A stretch of DNA of 5,107 bases from Methylocystaceae bacterium. Lineage in GTDB: Bacteria > Pseudomonadota > Alphaproteobacteria > Rhizobiales > Beijerinckiaceae. The position numbers and the translations under genes are program-made. The stretch is from NCBI GenBank assembly GCA_003152255.1, contig PLZT01000193.1, positions 1-5,107 on the forward strand. Direction: 5' to 3'. Below, in pieces: positions 1 through 5,107 of the stretch. The notes under the pieces were generated by a model that saw nothing but the letters and a program-made list of their open reading frames with translations, ran no database searches and was not told where the DNA came from. Each line of letters opens with the position of its first letter. The stretch's first letter is position 1.

Positions 1-377
1 CCGAATTGGAGGTAGTCGACATAGCGCTCGGCACCTTGAGCGGCCGCGCGCGGGTGAAGCGCACCTTGTGGTCGCGCCGCGCTCAGGAATATGAGGCGAA
101 GATCAACTCCGGCGATCTTGTTACGATCGCCGAGGTGGTCCGCGACCTTTATCGCTCGGATACACAGCCGGAGCAGTCTTACTCGGAGCGTCAGCTTTAT
201 GAGGCGGCGCTCGATCGCATGGCGCGCGAGGTCGCCGCCGTCCGCAAGCTAATCGACTCGGAAGCGCTCAAGGTGATCGAGACTTTCCTACTGAAGGGGC
301 CGCGCCGCGGAGCCAAGAGCGAAGCCGATCTCGCTGACGACGGCTCGGACGACGCCGACGTGGACCGCGCCGCTTAA
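1..377 (+). CDS. carD: CarD/CdnL-family transcriptional regulator, C-terminal part (5' end cut by window)
   Basis: The reading frame is already open at the left edge (first full codon at position 3) and ends at TAA 375-377. The visible 124 residues match the C-terminal helical, DNA-binding half of alphaproteobacterial CarD proteins. Recognisable blocks are GRARVKRTLWSRRAQEYEAK, then AEVVRDLYRS, PEQSYSERQLYEAALDRM and KVIETFLLKGP, followed by a poorly conserved acidic tail rich in Asp. The N-terminal Tudor-like RNA polymerase-interaction domain must lie outside the window, since family members are usually around 160-190 residues. From family knowledge, CarD/CdnL binds the RNA polymerase beta subunit and stabilises open promoter complexes, notably at rRNA and other housekeeping promoters. 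A TTG at position 6 could be read as a start, but homology continues upstream of it, so I treat the gene as truncated by the window and not as a short protein. It converges on the rpoH2-type gene and has its own terminator. Confidence 0.92.
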   Translation, partial: ELEVVDIALGTLSGRARVKRTLWSRRAQEYEAKINSGDLVTIAEVVRDLYRSDTQPEQSYSERQLYEAALDRMAREVAAVRKLIDSEALKVIETFLLKGPRRGAKSEADLADDGSDDADVDRAA

Positions 378-420
378 GATTGTCGCGCGCGACATCGCAG
401 TGCGCCGTGAATAAAATTTG

Positions 421-452
421 ACGCCGCCCGGCTTCTCGCCGGGCGGCGTTTT
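421..452 (+). terminator. Rho-independent terminator of carD, possibly bidirectional
   Basis: A perfect 12-base-pair stem (ACGCCGCCCGGC at 421-432 with its complement at 438-449) encloses a 5-base loop, TTCTC. It is followed by a short T run at 449-452. It starts 43 bases after the carD stop codon. Read on the minus strand, the same hairpin lies about 40 bases beyond the rpoH2 stop and is followed by CAAATTTTA, so it may also weakly terminate that transcript. The region 378-490 contains no other feature I can support. Confidence 0.88.
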
Positions 453-490
453 CATCTGCGCCGCGGAACTGCTCCGTTCGGCAATTTCGG

Positions 491-1360
491 CTAACTTTCT
501 AAATCATGGCAACCAGACTGCTGAGCTAAAGCCCTGCGAAGTTTCCCGAGCGCGCGGTTCTCGATTTGGCGCACGCGCTCCTTGGAGATGCCAAGTTCGT
601 CGCCCAGTGACTCCAGCGTGACCAGACTTTCGCTCAATCGGCGCTCGCGAACGATGCGGAGCTCCCGCTCGCTTAGCACCGCCAGAGCGTCCATCAGCCA
701 CCGCGCGCGACGATCCCTATCTAGCGATTCCTCCACGATTTCATCCGGTAGCGGCTGAGTATCCACGAGGAAGTCCATCCGCTCGCTCACGCCGCTTGAT
801 TCGGAGTCGACCATTTGAGCATTTAGGGAGGCGTCGCCGCCGCCCAGCCGCGAGTCCATCAACTCGACATCCGCCCGCGAGACGCCGAGCGAAACGGCGA
901 TTGCTTGAAAGGCGTGGCTTGGGCTCTCCGTTTCGCCTCCCTGCATCAGGCGCGCGCGCAACCGCCTCAAGTTGAAAAACAGCGCCTTTTGCGCCGAACT
1001 CGTGCCGCCGCGGACGATCGACCAGTTCCGCAGCACGTAATCTTGAATCGAAGCCCGAATCCACCAGGTCGCATAGGTCGAAAAACGGACGTCCCGTTCC
1101 GGTTCGAAGCGCGCCGCGGCCTCGAGCAGACCGACGTGGCCTTCCTGGACCAGATCGGCGGCGGCGAGTCCGTAATGCCGAAAGCGGGCGGCCAAGGCGA
1201 GGACGAGGCGCATATGCGCGCCAGCAAGCCGATGCAACGCGGTTTCATCTCCACGTTCGCGCCATGCCGCCGCGAGCACTCTCTCTTCCTCTCTCTCCAG
1301 GAAAGGCGCGACCGTCGCGGCCTTCAACAGGTCGCGGCTTATGCCAGGCAAATAAGCCAT
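491..1360 (-). CDS. rpoH: RNA polymerase sigma factor RpoH (sigma-32 family, RpoH2-like)
   Basis: A 289-residue alternative sigma factor that directs RNA polymerase to heat-shock and related stress promoters. Region 1.2/2 spans roughly residues 20-118: DLVQEGHVGLLEAAARFEP at 69-87 (core-binding region 2.2) and RFSTYATWWIRASIQDYVLR at 92-111 (-10 recognition, regions 2.3/2.4), followed by NWSIVR. The diagnostic RpoH box is QKALFFNLRRLRARL at 124-138. Region 4.2 is a helix-turn-helix at about 247-278 (LESLGDELGISKERVRQIENR). The NWSIVRGGTSSAQK stretch resembles the RpoH2 (RpoHII) branch of alphaproteobacteria, which in Rhodobacter and rhizobia serves oxidative/photooxidative stress more than classic heat shock. 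The assignment to RpoH2 over RpoH1 is my inference. The frame is open upstream to an ATG at 1480, but those 40 extra residues look like translated leader. The start at 1360 has a strong Shine-Dalgarno sequence and gives the usual family length. The gene is monocistronic in this window. Confidence 0.93.
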   Translation of the reverse strand: MAYLPGISRDLLKAATVAPFLEREEERVLAAAWRERGDETALHRLAGAHMRLVLALAARFRHYGLAAADLVQEGHVGLLEAAARFEPERDVRFSTYATWWIRASIQDYVLRNWSIVRGGTSSAQKALFFNLRRLRARLMQGGETESPSHAFQAIAVSLGVSRADVELMDSRLGGGDASLNAQMVDSESSGVSERMDFLVDTQPLPDEIVEESLDRDRRARWLMDALAVLSERELRIVRERRLSESLVTLESLGDELGISKERVRQIENRALGKLRRALAQQSGCHDLES

Positions 1361-1366
1361 TGCTCT

Positions 1367-1372
1367 CTCCTT
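1367..1372 (-). promoter_or_regulatory. Ribosome binding site that fixes the rpoH start
   Basis: On the minus strand AAGGAG lies 6 bases before the ATG at 1358-1360. This is a near-ideal Shine-Dalgarno match and spacing, and decides in favour of the 289-residue product over the longer frame starting at 1480. Confidence 0.85.
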
Positions 1373-1392
1373 CGCCGCGGCGACGCGCGAAG
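1370..1392 (-). promoter_or_regulatory. Leader hairpin overlapping the rpoH ribosome binding site
   Basis: In the minus-strand transcript, CTTCGC (from 1392) pairs perfectly with GCGAAG (ending at 1370). After a one-base bulge, three more G-C/C-G pairs close a 4-base UCGC loop. The 3' arm takes up the AAG of the AAGGAG ribosome binding site, so folding would partly hide it. Such a structure could make translation depend on temperature or on a ligand. E. coli rpoH is known to be controlled by leader/coding-region structure, but this particular hairpin differs and has no demonstrated role. It may be a chance product of GC-rich sequence. Confidence 0.35.
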
Positions 1393-1443
1393 TTCCAGAA
1401 AATCGCGCCACCGCAGATGCTTGTAAAGTCGTTCTAAACCAAT

Positions 1444-1468
1444 AACCGCGCCGGCCCGGATTGGTTCC
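1444..1468 (-). promoter_or_regulatory. Possible ECF (EcfG-like) promoter for rpoH
   Basis: On the minus strand GGAAC (1468-1464) is separated by 16 bases from GGTT (1447-1444). The general-stress sigma factor EcfG of alphaproteobacteria recognises GGAAC-N16/17-CGTT, so only the first base of the -10 element differs. A start site near 1437 would leave a leader of about 75 bases that includes the hairpin described at 1370-1392. I found no convincing sigma-70 promoter between 1361 and 1560 on this strand. Confidence 0.3.
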
Positions 1469-1715
1469 GAACCGGGTCAAATCTTGCTAACGGCCTGAAG
1501 GCTGTCGTTCGCCTGACGCGCGGTGGCTTTCATGGCTGTCTTGGCCGTCATTCAATGAATATTTTGGAAGCGGAGGAAGTGAAGGGCGGCGTGATCCCGC
1601 CGGCTCCCGCGCGATCCATGTGTCCTTCGTGAAAGCGCAAGAGATTGATAGGCGCTTGACTTGAATACGATTCGCGTTGGCGCGCCCCGATTGCGTCAAC
1701 TCGATCCGCGCGAAG

Positions 1716-2957
1716 CTAGCCCTGCCGCTTGCCCCTATGCCCCGCCCCAAGCCCCGGCGCGCGCCATCTCGCGAGAGCCAGCCCGCCGAGCGCCGCGGCC
1801 GCGAAAGCCGCTCCGGCGCAAAAGGTCGCCTGGGCGCCATGGCGGTCCCATAGGGCGCCGGCGATGAGGCTGGACGCGAGCGTCGCGAGGCCGCTCGATA
1901 GGTTGAACATGCCGAAGGCCGTGCCGCGCAGCTCCGCCGCGGCCACATCCGCGACCAGCGTCGCCAGCAGGCCTTGCGTCAATCCCATATGCAGGCCCCA
2001 GAGCAAGACGCCGATGGAGACGCCGACGAGCCCGCTGGAGCCCGCGAGAACGAGATCGGCGGCGATCAGCAGCGCGAGGCCCAACGCCAGGACGATCAGC
2101 CGGTCGCAGGCGTCCGAAAGCGCCCCAGCGGGATAGGCCGACAATGCGTAAACGACATTCATCGCCACGAGCACCAGCGGGCTGAGCGCCAGCGGCAGGC
2201 CGGCGTCTCGCGCGCGGAGAATCAGGAAGGCCTCGCTGAAGTGGGCCAGCGCGAAGATCGTCGCGATCAGCGTGATGAGCCAGAAGGCGCCGCCAAGCCG
2301 CGCCAGTTCCGAAAACTGTAGGGGGAACCGCAATTGCCTCGCGCCATCGTTGCGCTCCGGCTCCTTCACCGCGATGAGCAGCAGCGCCACCGCCAGCAAG
2401 GCGGGGGGGACGGCGGCCCAGAAGACCAGTTTGAAATTGTCGGCGGAAAGCCACATCAGGCCGATAGCCAGCGCCGGCCCCAGAAAGGCGCCGATCGTGT
2501 CGAGGGACTGGCGCAGGCCGAAAGCGGCCCCGCGCAGGGCCGGCGGCGCGATGTCGGCCACGAGGGCGTCGCGCGGGGCGCCGCGTATTCCCTTGCCCAC
2601 GCGGTCGACGAAGCGCGCCGCGATGAGCACGTCGATCCCCTGTGCGAGCGGAAAGGCCGGCTTCGTCAGCGCGGCGAGGCCATAGCCCAGCGTCGCCAGG
2701 AATTTGCGCCGCCCCAGCCAGTCCGACAGCGCGCCGGAGAAAATCTTGACGATCGACGCCGTTGATTCGGCTATTCCCTCTATGGCGCCGACGCTGGTCA
2801 TCGAGGCGCCCAGCACGGTCACGAGATAGACGGGCAGCAACGCGTGGATCATCTCGGAGGAGACGTCCATCAGCAACGACACAAAGCCCAGAGCCCATAT
2901 CCCGCCGGGGATTTGGCGCAGGCGGGAGGGCTTGGCCGCAGCCTCCGTCTCGGTCAT
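1716..2957 (-). CDS. Major facilitator superfamily transporter
   Basis: A 413-residue polytopic inner-membrane transporter of the usual 12-helix MFS size; the substrate is not identifiable from sequence. The loop 2-3 motif A of the family is clear as GALSDWLGRRK (75-85), with a degenerate second copy, AGALSDACDR (277-286), at the equivalent place in the C-terminal half. MDVSSEMIHALLPVYL (about 30-45) in the first helix and DRVGKGIRGAPRDALVAD (118-135) mark a particular bacterial MFS subgroup with an SSEMI signature. GLRQSLDTIGAFLGPALA (147-164) resembles the glycine/proline-rich motif C of helix 5, hinting at export, but this is only suggestive. The tail (WRAPGLGAGHRGKRQG) is basic and probably cytoplasmic. 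The start at ATG 2957 is chosen because GGAG lies 7 bases upstream and the hydrophobic part begins soon after. The frame stays open far upstream, but only as antisense of alr. The gene is divergent from alr. Confidence 0.88.
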   Translation of the reverse strand: MTETEAAAKPSRLRQIPGGIWALGFVSLLMDVSSEMIHALLPVYLVTVLGASMTSVGAIEGIAESTASIVKIFSGALSDWLGRRKFLATLGYGLAALTKPAFPLAQGIDVLIAARFVDRVGKGIRGAPRDALVADIAPPALRGAAFGLRQSLDTIGAFLGPALAIGLMWLSADNFKLVFWAAVPPALLAVALLLIAVKEPERNDGARQLRFPLQFSELARLGGAFWLITLIATIFALAHFSEAFLILRARDAGLPLALSPLVLVAMNVVYALSAYPAGALSDACDRLIVLALGLALLIAADLVLAGSSGLVGVSIGVLLWGLHMGLTQGLLATLVADVAAAELRGTAFGMFNLSSGLATLASSLIAGALWDRHGAQATFCAGAAFAAAALGGLALARWRAPGLGAGHRGKRQG

Positions 2958-2961
2958 GAAT

Positions 2962-2968
2962 CTTCTCC
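2962..2968 (-). promoter_or_regulatory. Ribosome binding site of the MFS gene
   Basis: Minus-strand GGAGAAG, with GGAG ending 7 bases before ATG 2957. It decides the start in a frame that remains open for another 1.3 kb upstream. Confidence 0.7.
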
Positions 2969-2971
2969 ATC

Positions 2972-2984
2972 CGCCATGATGGCG
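2972..2984. repeat. Short perfect inverted repeat in the alr/MFS divergent region
   Basis: CGCCAT-G-ATGGCG is a 6-base inverted repeat around a single central base, 15 bases before the MFS start codon. Its symmetry would suit a dimeric repressor site, but the loop is too short to form an RNA hairpin in full. With a single copy and no known match it may be chance. Confidence 0.3.
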
Positions 2985-3046
2985 CCGGCTTTCGGTAGCA
3001 GAAAAACGCGCTCCACGCTCACGCTCCCCGGCCGCCGCGCGCGGGA

Positions 3047-3076
3047 TTGGGCGCCGCCGCGCGGCTGTTCTAATAT
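3047..3076 (+). promoter_or_regulatory. Likely sigma-70 promoter of alr
   Basis: TTGGGC (3047-3052) and TAATAT (3071-3076) are separated by 18 bases. TAATAT stands out as the only AT-rich hexamer in a strongly GC-rich stretch. Transcription would begin near 3083, leaving a leader of roughly 34 bases before the alr ATG. Confidence 0.5.
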
Positions 3077-3116
3077 GCTCCCACCCTGACGAATCATGTG
3101 AGCGGCTCCATCTCCG

Positions 3117-4220
3117 ATGCACGCGCCCCCTTCGCCCACGAACCCGCTGCTTGGCCCGAGCGAAACCTCGTCGCTCGCCATCGACCTTTCCGCGCTGGCG
3201 CATAATTGGCAGCGGCTCGCCGAACGCTGCGCGCCGGCTGAGTGCTCCGCCGTCGTCAAGGCCAATGCCTATGGTCTCGGGCTGGAGCCGGTCATGCGCG
3301 CGCTGCTGGCGGCCGGCTGCGAGACCTTCTTCGTCGCCTGCGCGAGCGAGGGCGAGCGGGCCCGCGCCGTGTCGGGCGAGGCGGTCGTCTATGTGTTCGA
3401 TGGGGTCGCGCCCGGGTCCGCGCCAAGGCTCAGGGCGGCCGGGCTGCGGCCTGTGCTGAACTCCCTGGCGGAGATCGCCGAATGGGCCGGAGCTGGCCCC
3501 GCCGCGCTGCATTTCGACACCGGCATGAACCGGCTGGGATTCGCGCCCGCCGAGGCCGGCGCGGCGGCCGCGCTGCTTCGGGCCGCGCCTTGTCTGGTGA
3601 TGAGCCATATGGTTTCGGCGCAATCGCCCGATGATCCCGCCAATGCCCGCCAGATCGCGGCCTTCGACTCGATAGCCCGGCATTTTCCCGGCGTTCCCCG
3701 CTCGCTGTGCAATTCCTCGGGGATATTTCTCGCGGCCAGGCCGCATCTCGATCTCGTGCGGCCCGGCTACGCGCTTTACGGCGGCAATCCGACGCCGGGC
3801 GGGCCCAATCCAATGCGCGCCGTGTTGCGCCTGGAGGCCCGTATTCTCGCGGTCCACGACATAGCGGCGGGCGAGTGCGTGGGTTACGACGCCGCCTGGA
3901 CCGCGCCGCGCCCGACGCGCCTCGCCACCTTCGCCTTGGGCTATGCGGACGGGCTGCCGGTCGGCGCGTCCAGCGGGTCTTTGCGGCCGCCGGTCGAAGC
4001 GCTGGTCGCGGGTCGCCGCTGTCCCGTCGTCGGGCGGGTGTCGATGGATTATGTCGTGCTCGACGTGACGGAAGCCGGCCCGGTCAGGCGCGGCGATTGG
4101 GCCGAGATTTTGGGCGAGGAGATCGGCGTCGACGAACTCGCCGCGCGGGCCGGGACGATTGGCTATGAGATTTTGACGCGGCTTGGACCGCGTTACGTCC
4201 GGCGCTATCTCGGCGGGTGA
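3117..4220 (+). CDS. alr: Alanine racemase (PLP-dependent)
   Basis: A 367-residue cytoplasmic enzyme that interconverts L- and D-alanine, supplying D-alanine for the peptidoglycan stem peptide. It has the N-terminal TIM-barrel and C-terminal beta domain of fold-type III PLP enzymes, at the normal family length. The cofactor lysine is K48 in AVVKANAYGLG. Other landmarks are TGMNRLGF (135-142, substrate/active-site Arg139), SHM with H164, NSSG (199-202, phosphate binding), RPGYALYGG (215-223, Arg facing the pyridine nitrogen), GYDAAW (256-261, with Y257 as the second catalytic base, contributed by the other subunit), GRVSMDY (306-312) and GTIGYEILTRLGPRYVRRY (346-364). All expected catalytic residues are present, so it should be active as a dimer. 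Whether it is the biosynthetic (alr) or catabolic (dadX) type cannot be decided, though no D-amino-acid dehydrogenase gene lies beside it. The ATG at 3117 follows an in-frame TGA at 3099-3101 and lacks a good Shine-Dalgarno sequence. Confidence 0.96.
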   Translation: MHAPPSPTNPLLGPSETSSLAIDLSALAHNWQRLAERCAPAECSAVVKANAYGLGLEPVMRALLAAGCETFFVACASEGERARAVSGEAVVYVFDGVAPGSAPRLRAAGLRPVLNSLAEIAEWAGAGPAALHFDTGMNRLGFAPAEAGAAAALLRAAPCLVMSHMVSAQSPDDPANARQIAAFDSIARHFPGVPRSLCNSSGIFLAARPHLDLVRPGYALYGGNPTPGGPNPMRAVLRLEARILAVHDIAAGECVGYDAAWTAPRPTRLATFALGYADGLPVGASSGSLRPPVEALVAGRRCPVVGRVSMDYVVLDVTEAGPVRRGDWAEILGEEIGVDELAARAGTIGYEILTRLGPRYVRRYLGG

Positions 4221-4312
4221 GGCTCCCCCGCGAGGGCGCCCATGCGACAGCGGCGACAATTCTGATTGCCGCGGGCCGCTAGTGGCTTGAGTCGCTCGAA
4301 ATGATGACTTTC

Positions 4313-4334
4313 AAAAGCGAGCCTTCAGGCTCGC
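4313..4334 (-). terminator. Rho-independent terminator of the infA-maf transcript
   Basis: On the minus strand GCGAGCC (4334-4328) and GGCTCGC (4323-4317) form a perfect 7-base-pair stem around TGAA, followed at once by TTTT (4316-4313). It starts 35 bases past the maf stop. On the plus strand no T run follows, so it does not look like a terminator for alr. The rest of 4221-4368 has only a weak imperfect hairpin just after the alr stop (4221-4240) and nothing else I can support. Confidence 0.8.
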
Positions 4335-4368
4335 ATCTCAGGCGCGGCAAATAGAATGACGCATACAA

Positions 4369-5025
4369 CTAGCCCCGCGCCGACCACGGCTCCAGCACCG
4401 GAAAGCCCTCGCCGGCCAAAAGATTGGCAGTCTCGTTGAGCGGCAGTCCGACCACGCCCGTGTAGGACCCGATCAGCTTCACCACGAAAACCCCGGCGAG
4501 GCCTTGGATCGCATAGCCGCCGGCCTTGCCGCGCCATTCCCCGGTCGCGAGATAGGCCGCGATTTCGGCCCCGCTCAGCCGCTTGAAGCGCAGCCGCGTC
4601 TCGGTGAGGCGGTGGCGCTCGGCCCCGCGCGGAGTGATCAGGCTGACCGCCGTGAACACGCGGTGCTGGCGGCCCGACAGAAGATGTAGGCAGTCGTCGG
4701 CCTCGTCGGTCGTCTCGCATTTGGGCAGAACCCGCCGGCCGACCGCCACGACCGTATCGGCCGCGACGAGATAGGCTCCGGCCAGTTCGGGCCGCAAGGC
4801 CATGATTTTTCGCGCGGCTTGGGCTTTCTCGCTGGCGAGGCGGATCGCCAGCCCGCGCGGCTGCTCCAAGCGCCTCGGCGTCTCGTCGATGTCGGCGGGC
4901 AGCAGCGCGTCGACGTTCAGCCCCGCCTGTTCGAGCAGCGCCAGCCGCCTCGGCGAGGCGGAGGCGAGCACGAGCTTGGGCCGAGATGTTTTGGCGTCGA
5001 GACCCGGCGCGGGTTCGGCTGTCAC
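4369..5025 (-). CDS. maf: Maf family nucleoside triphosphate pyrophosphatase (dTTP/UTP type)
   Basis: A 218-residue cytoplasmic house-cleaning enzyme that hydrolyses non-canonical or excess nucleotides to the monophosphate and pyrophosphate. Family landmarks in order are [14 protein letters not shown] (18-31, phosphate-binding SxSPRR), DIDET (45-49), LASEKA (63-68), AADTVV (88-93, metal-binding Asp90), [12 protein letters not shown] (116-127), and [13 protein letters not shown] (166-178) with [14 protein letters not shown] (186-199). The AGGYxIQG form with Gln174 and the [10 protein letters not shown] block are those of the dTTP/UTP pyrophosphatase subgroup (E. coli YhdE, B. subtilis Maf), not the m7GTP subgroup (YceF); this subgroup assignment is from motif memory. 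The start is a GTG at 5025 with GGAG 8 bases upstream. It lies 25 bases downstream of infA on the same strand, so the two are very likely one operon. The first 15 or so residues are a non-conserved leader. Confidence 0.93.
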   Translation of the reverse strand: MTAEPAPGLDAKTSRPKLVLASASPRRLALLEQAGLNVDALLPADIDETPRRLEQPRGLAIRLASEKAQAARKIMALRPELAGAYLVAADTVVAVGRRVLPKCETTDEADDCLHLLSGRQHRVFTAVSLITPRGAERHRLTETRLRFKRLSGAEIAAYLATGEWRGKAGGYAIQGLAGVFVVKLIGSYTGVVGLPLNETANLLAGEGFPVLEPWSARG

Positions 5026-5033
5026 GAAAGGCG

Positions 5034-5037
5034 CTCC
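5034..5037 (-). promoter_or_regulatory. Ribosome binding site supporting the GTG start of maf
   Basis: Minus-strand GGAG ends 8 bases before GTG 5025-5023. With no ATG between it and the conserved SASPRR block, it supports GTG initiation in the short infA-maf gap. Confidence 0.6.
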
Positions 5038-5050
5038 GCCGCTTTAAAGT

Positions 5051-5107
5051 TTATCGGAATCGATAGGTGATCCGACCCTTGGTGAGGTCGTAAGGCGTCA
5101 TTTCGAC
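5051..5107 (-). CDS. infA: Translation initiation factor IF-1, C-terminal end (partial)
   Basis: Reading the minus strand from the right edge gives 18 codons, VEMTPYDLTKGRITYRFR, then TAA at 5053-5051. This is the well-conserved end of bacterial IF-1, an OB-fold protein of about 72 residues that binds the A site of the 30S subunit during initiation. The remaining three quarters lie beyond the window. It is too short to appear as a standalone open frame but the identity is close to unmistakable. The infA-maf order is typical of alphaproteobacteria. Confidence 0.95.
   Translation of the reverse strand, partial: VEMTPYDLTKGRITYRFR

Larger units (their letters stand above)
1361..1715. other. Intergenic region between the MFS gene and rpoH (no supported gene)
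   Basis: These 355 bases lie between two genes on the minus strand. They hold the rpoH leader and its possible promoter. A 24-codon open frame (1477-1551, minus) starts at ATG but has no Shine-Dalgarno sequence and no recognisable similarity, so I do not call it. A short inverted repeat, GAAT-ACG-ATTC, lies at 1663-1673, and a 5-base-pair stem (1585-1589 with 1597-1601) has no following T run. No clear intrinsic terminator follows the MFS stop codon, so read-through towards rpoH cannot be excluded. Confidence 0.55.

Noticed and set aside
905..1426. Plus-strand open frame of 173 codons opposite rpoH
   Set aside because: It lies almost wholly antisense to rpoH, has an unremarkable Arg-rich composition, and shows no motif or ribosome binding site that I recognise.
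1425..1440. TTCTAAA resembling half of an Irr iron-control element upstream of rpoH
   Set aside because: Only one half-site is convincing and the partner half is degraded. A seven-base match by itself is not evidence.
1361..1480. N-terminal extension of 40 residues on the RpoH protein (start at ATG 1480)
   Set aside because: The extension has no RpoH homology, and AAGGAG lies 6 bases before the ATG at 1360, which gives a normal-length protein.
1660..1690. Possible heat-shock (sigma-32) promoter on the plus strand, CTTGAA followed by CCCCGA
   Set aside because: The spacer is 19 bases, too long for the family, and it would only transcribe antisense into the MFS gene.
1735..2970. Second long minus-strand frame (411 codons) over the MFS gene in another phase
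   Set aside because: Its translation is dominated by Arg, Gly and Ala, with no hydrophobic helix pattern. The overlapping frame ending at 1716 gives clear MFS motifs and membrane segments.
4221..4240. Hairpin just after the alr stop as a possible alr terminator
   Set aside because: The stem has a mismatch, is short, and is followed by CATGCGAC with no T run.
2958..4259. Open reading frame continuing upstream from the MFS gene for 434 codons on the minus strand, through the complement of alr
   Set aside because: It is the antisense of the well-supported alr gene, rich in Arg, Gly and Pro, with no recognisable domain. Long antisense open frames are expected in GC-rich coding DNA, and a good ribosome binding site places the MFS start at 2957.

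Overview
The window is about 5.1 kb of GC-rich chromosomal DNA. Gene content points to an alphaproteobacterium, probably of the order Hyphomicrobiales (Rhizobiales): a CarD-family regulator faces an RpoH2-type heat-shock sigma factor, and infA is followed by maf. A methylotroph-like or methanotroph-like member (Methylocystaceae) would fit the base composition and protein style, but that narrower placement is a guess. All genes look like core chromosomal genes. I see no mobile element, CRISPR array, tRNA, rRNA or clear sign of recent transfer.

Layout, left to right. Positions 1-377 (+) hold the C-terminal part of a CarD-family transcription regulator, followed by a strong intrinsic terminator at 421-452. 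Positions 491-1360 (-) encode a 289-residue RpoH-type sigma factor that converges on carD. Its start is set by a very good ribosome binding site. Upstream of it lie a hairpin that overlaps that site and a possible ECF-type (EcfG-like) promoter. Positions 1361-1715 are non-coding as far as I can tell. Positions 1716-2957 (-) encode a 413-residue major facilitator superfamily transporter. A 159-base divergent region separates it from alr (3117-4220, +), a complete alanine racemase with all expected catalytic motifs. Positions 4369-5025 (-) encode Maf, a dTTP/UTP pyrophosphatase-type housekeeping enzyme, with its terminator at 4313-4334. At the right edge, 5051-5107 (-) is the last 18 codons of infA (translation initiation factor IF-1), which runs directly into maf as an operon.

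Functionally the window is a set of independent housekeeping units: transcription control (carD, rpoH2), membrane transport (MFS), peptidoglycan precursor supply (alr), and translation plus nucleotide-pool cleaning (infA-maf). No previously undescribed multi-gene system is evident. The points most worth a second look are regulatory and concern the leader and promoter of the rpoH2-type gene.
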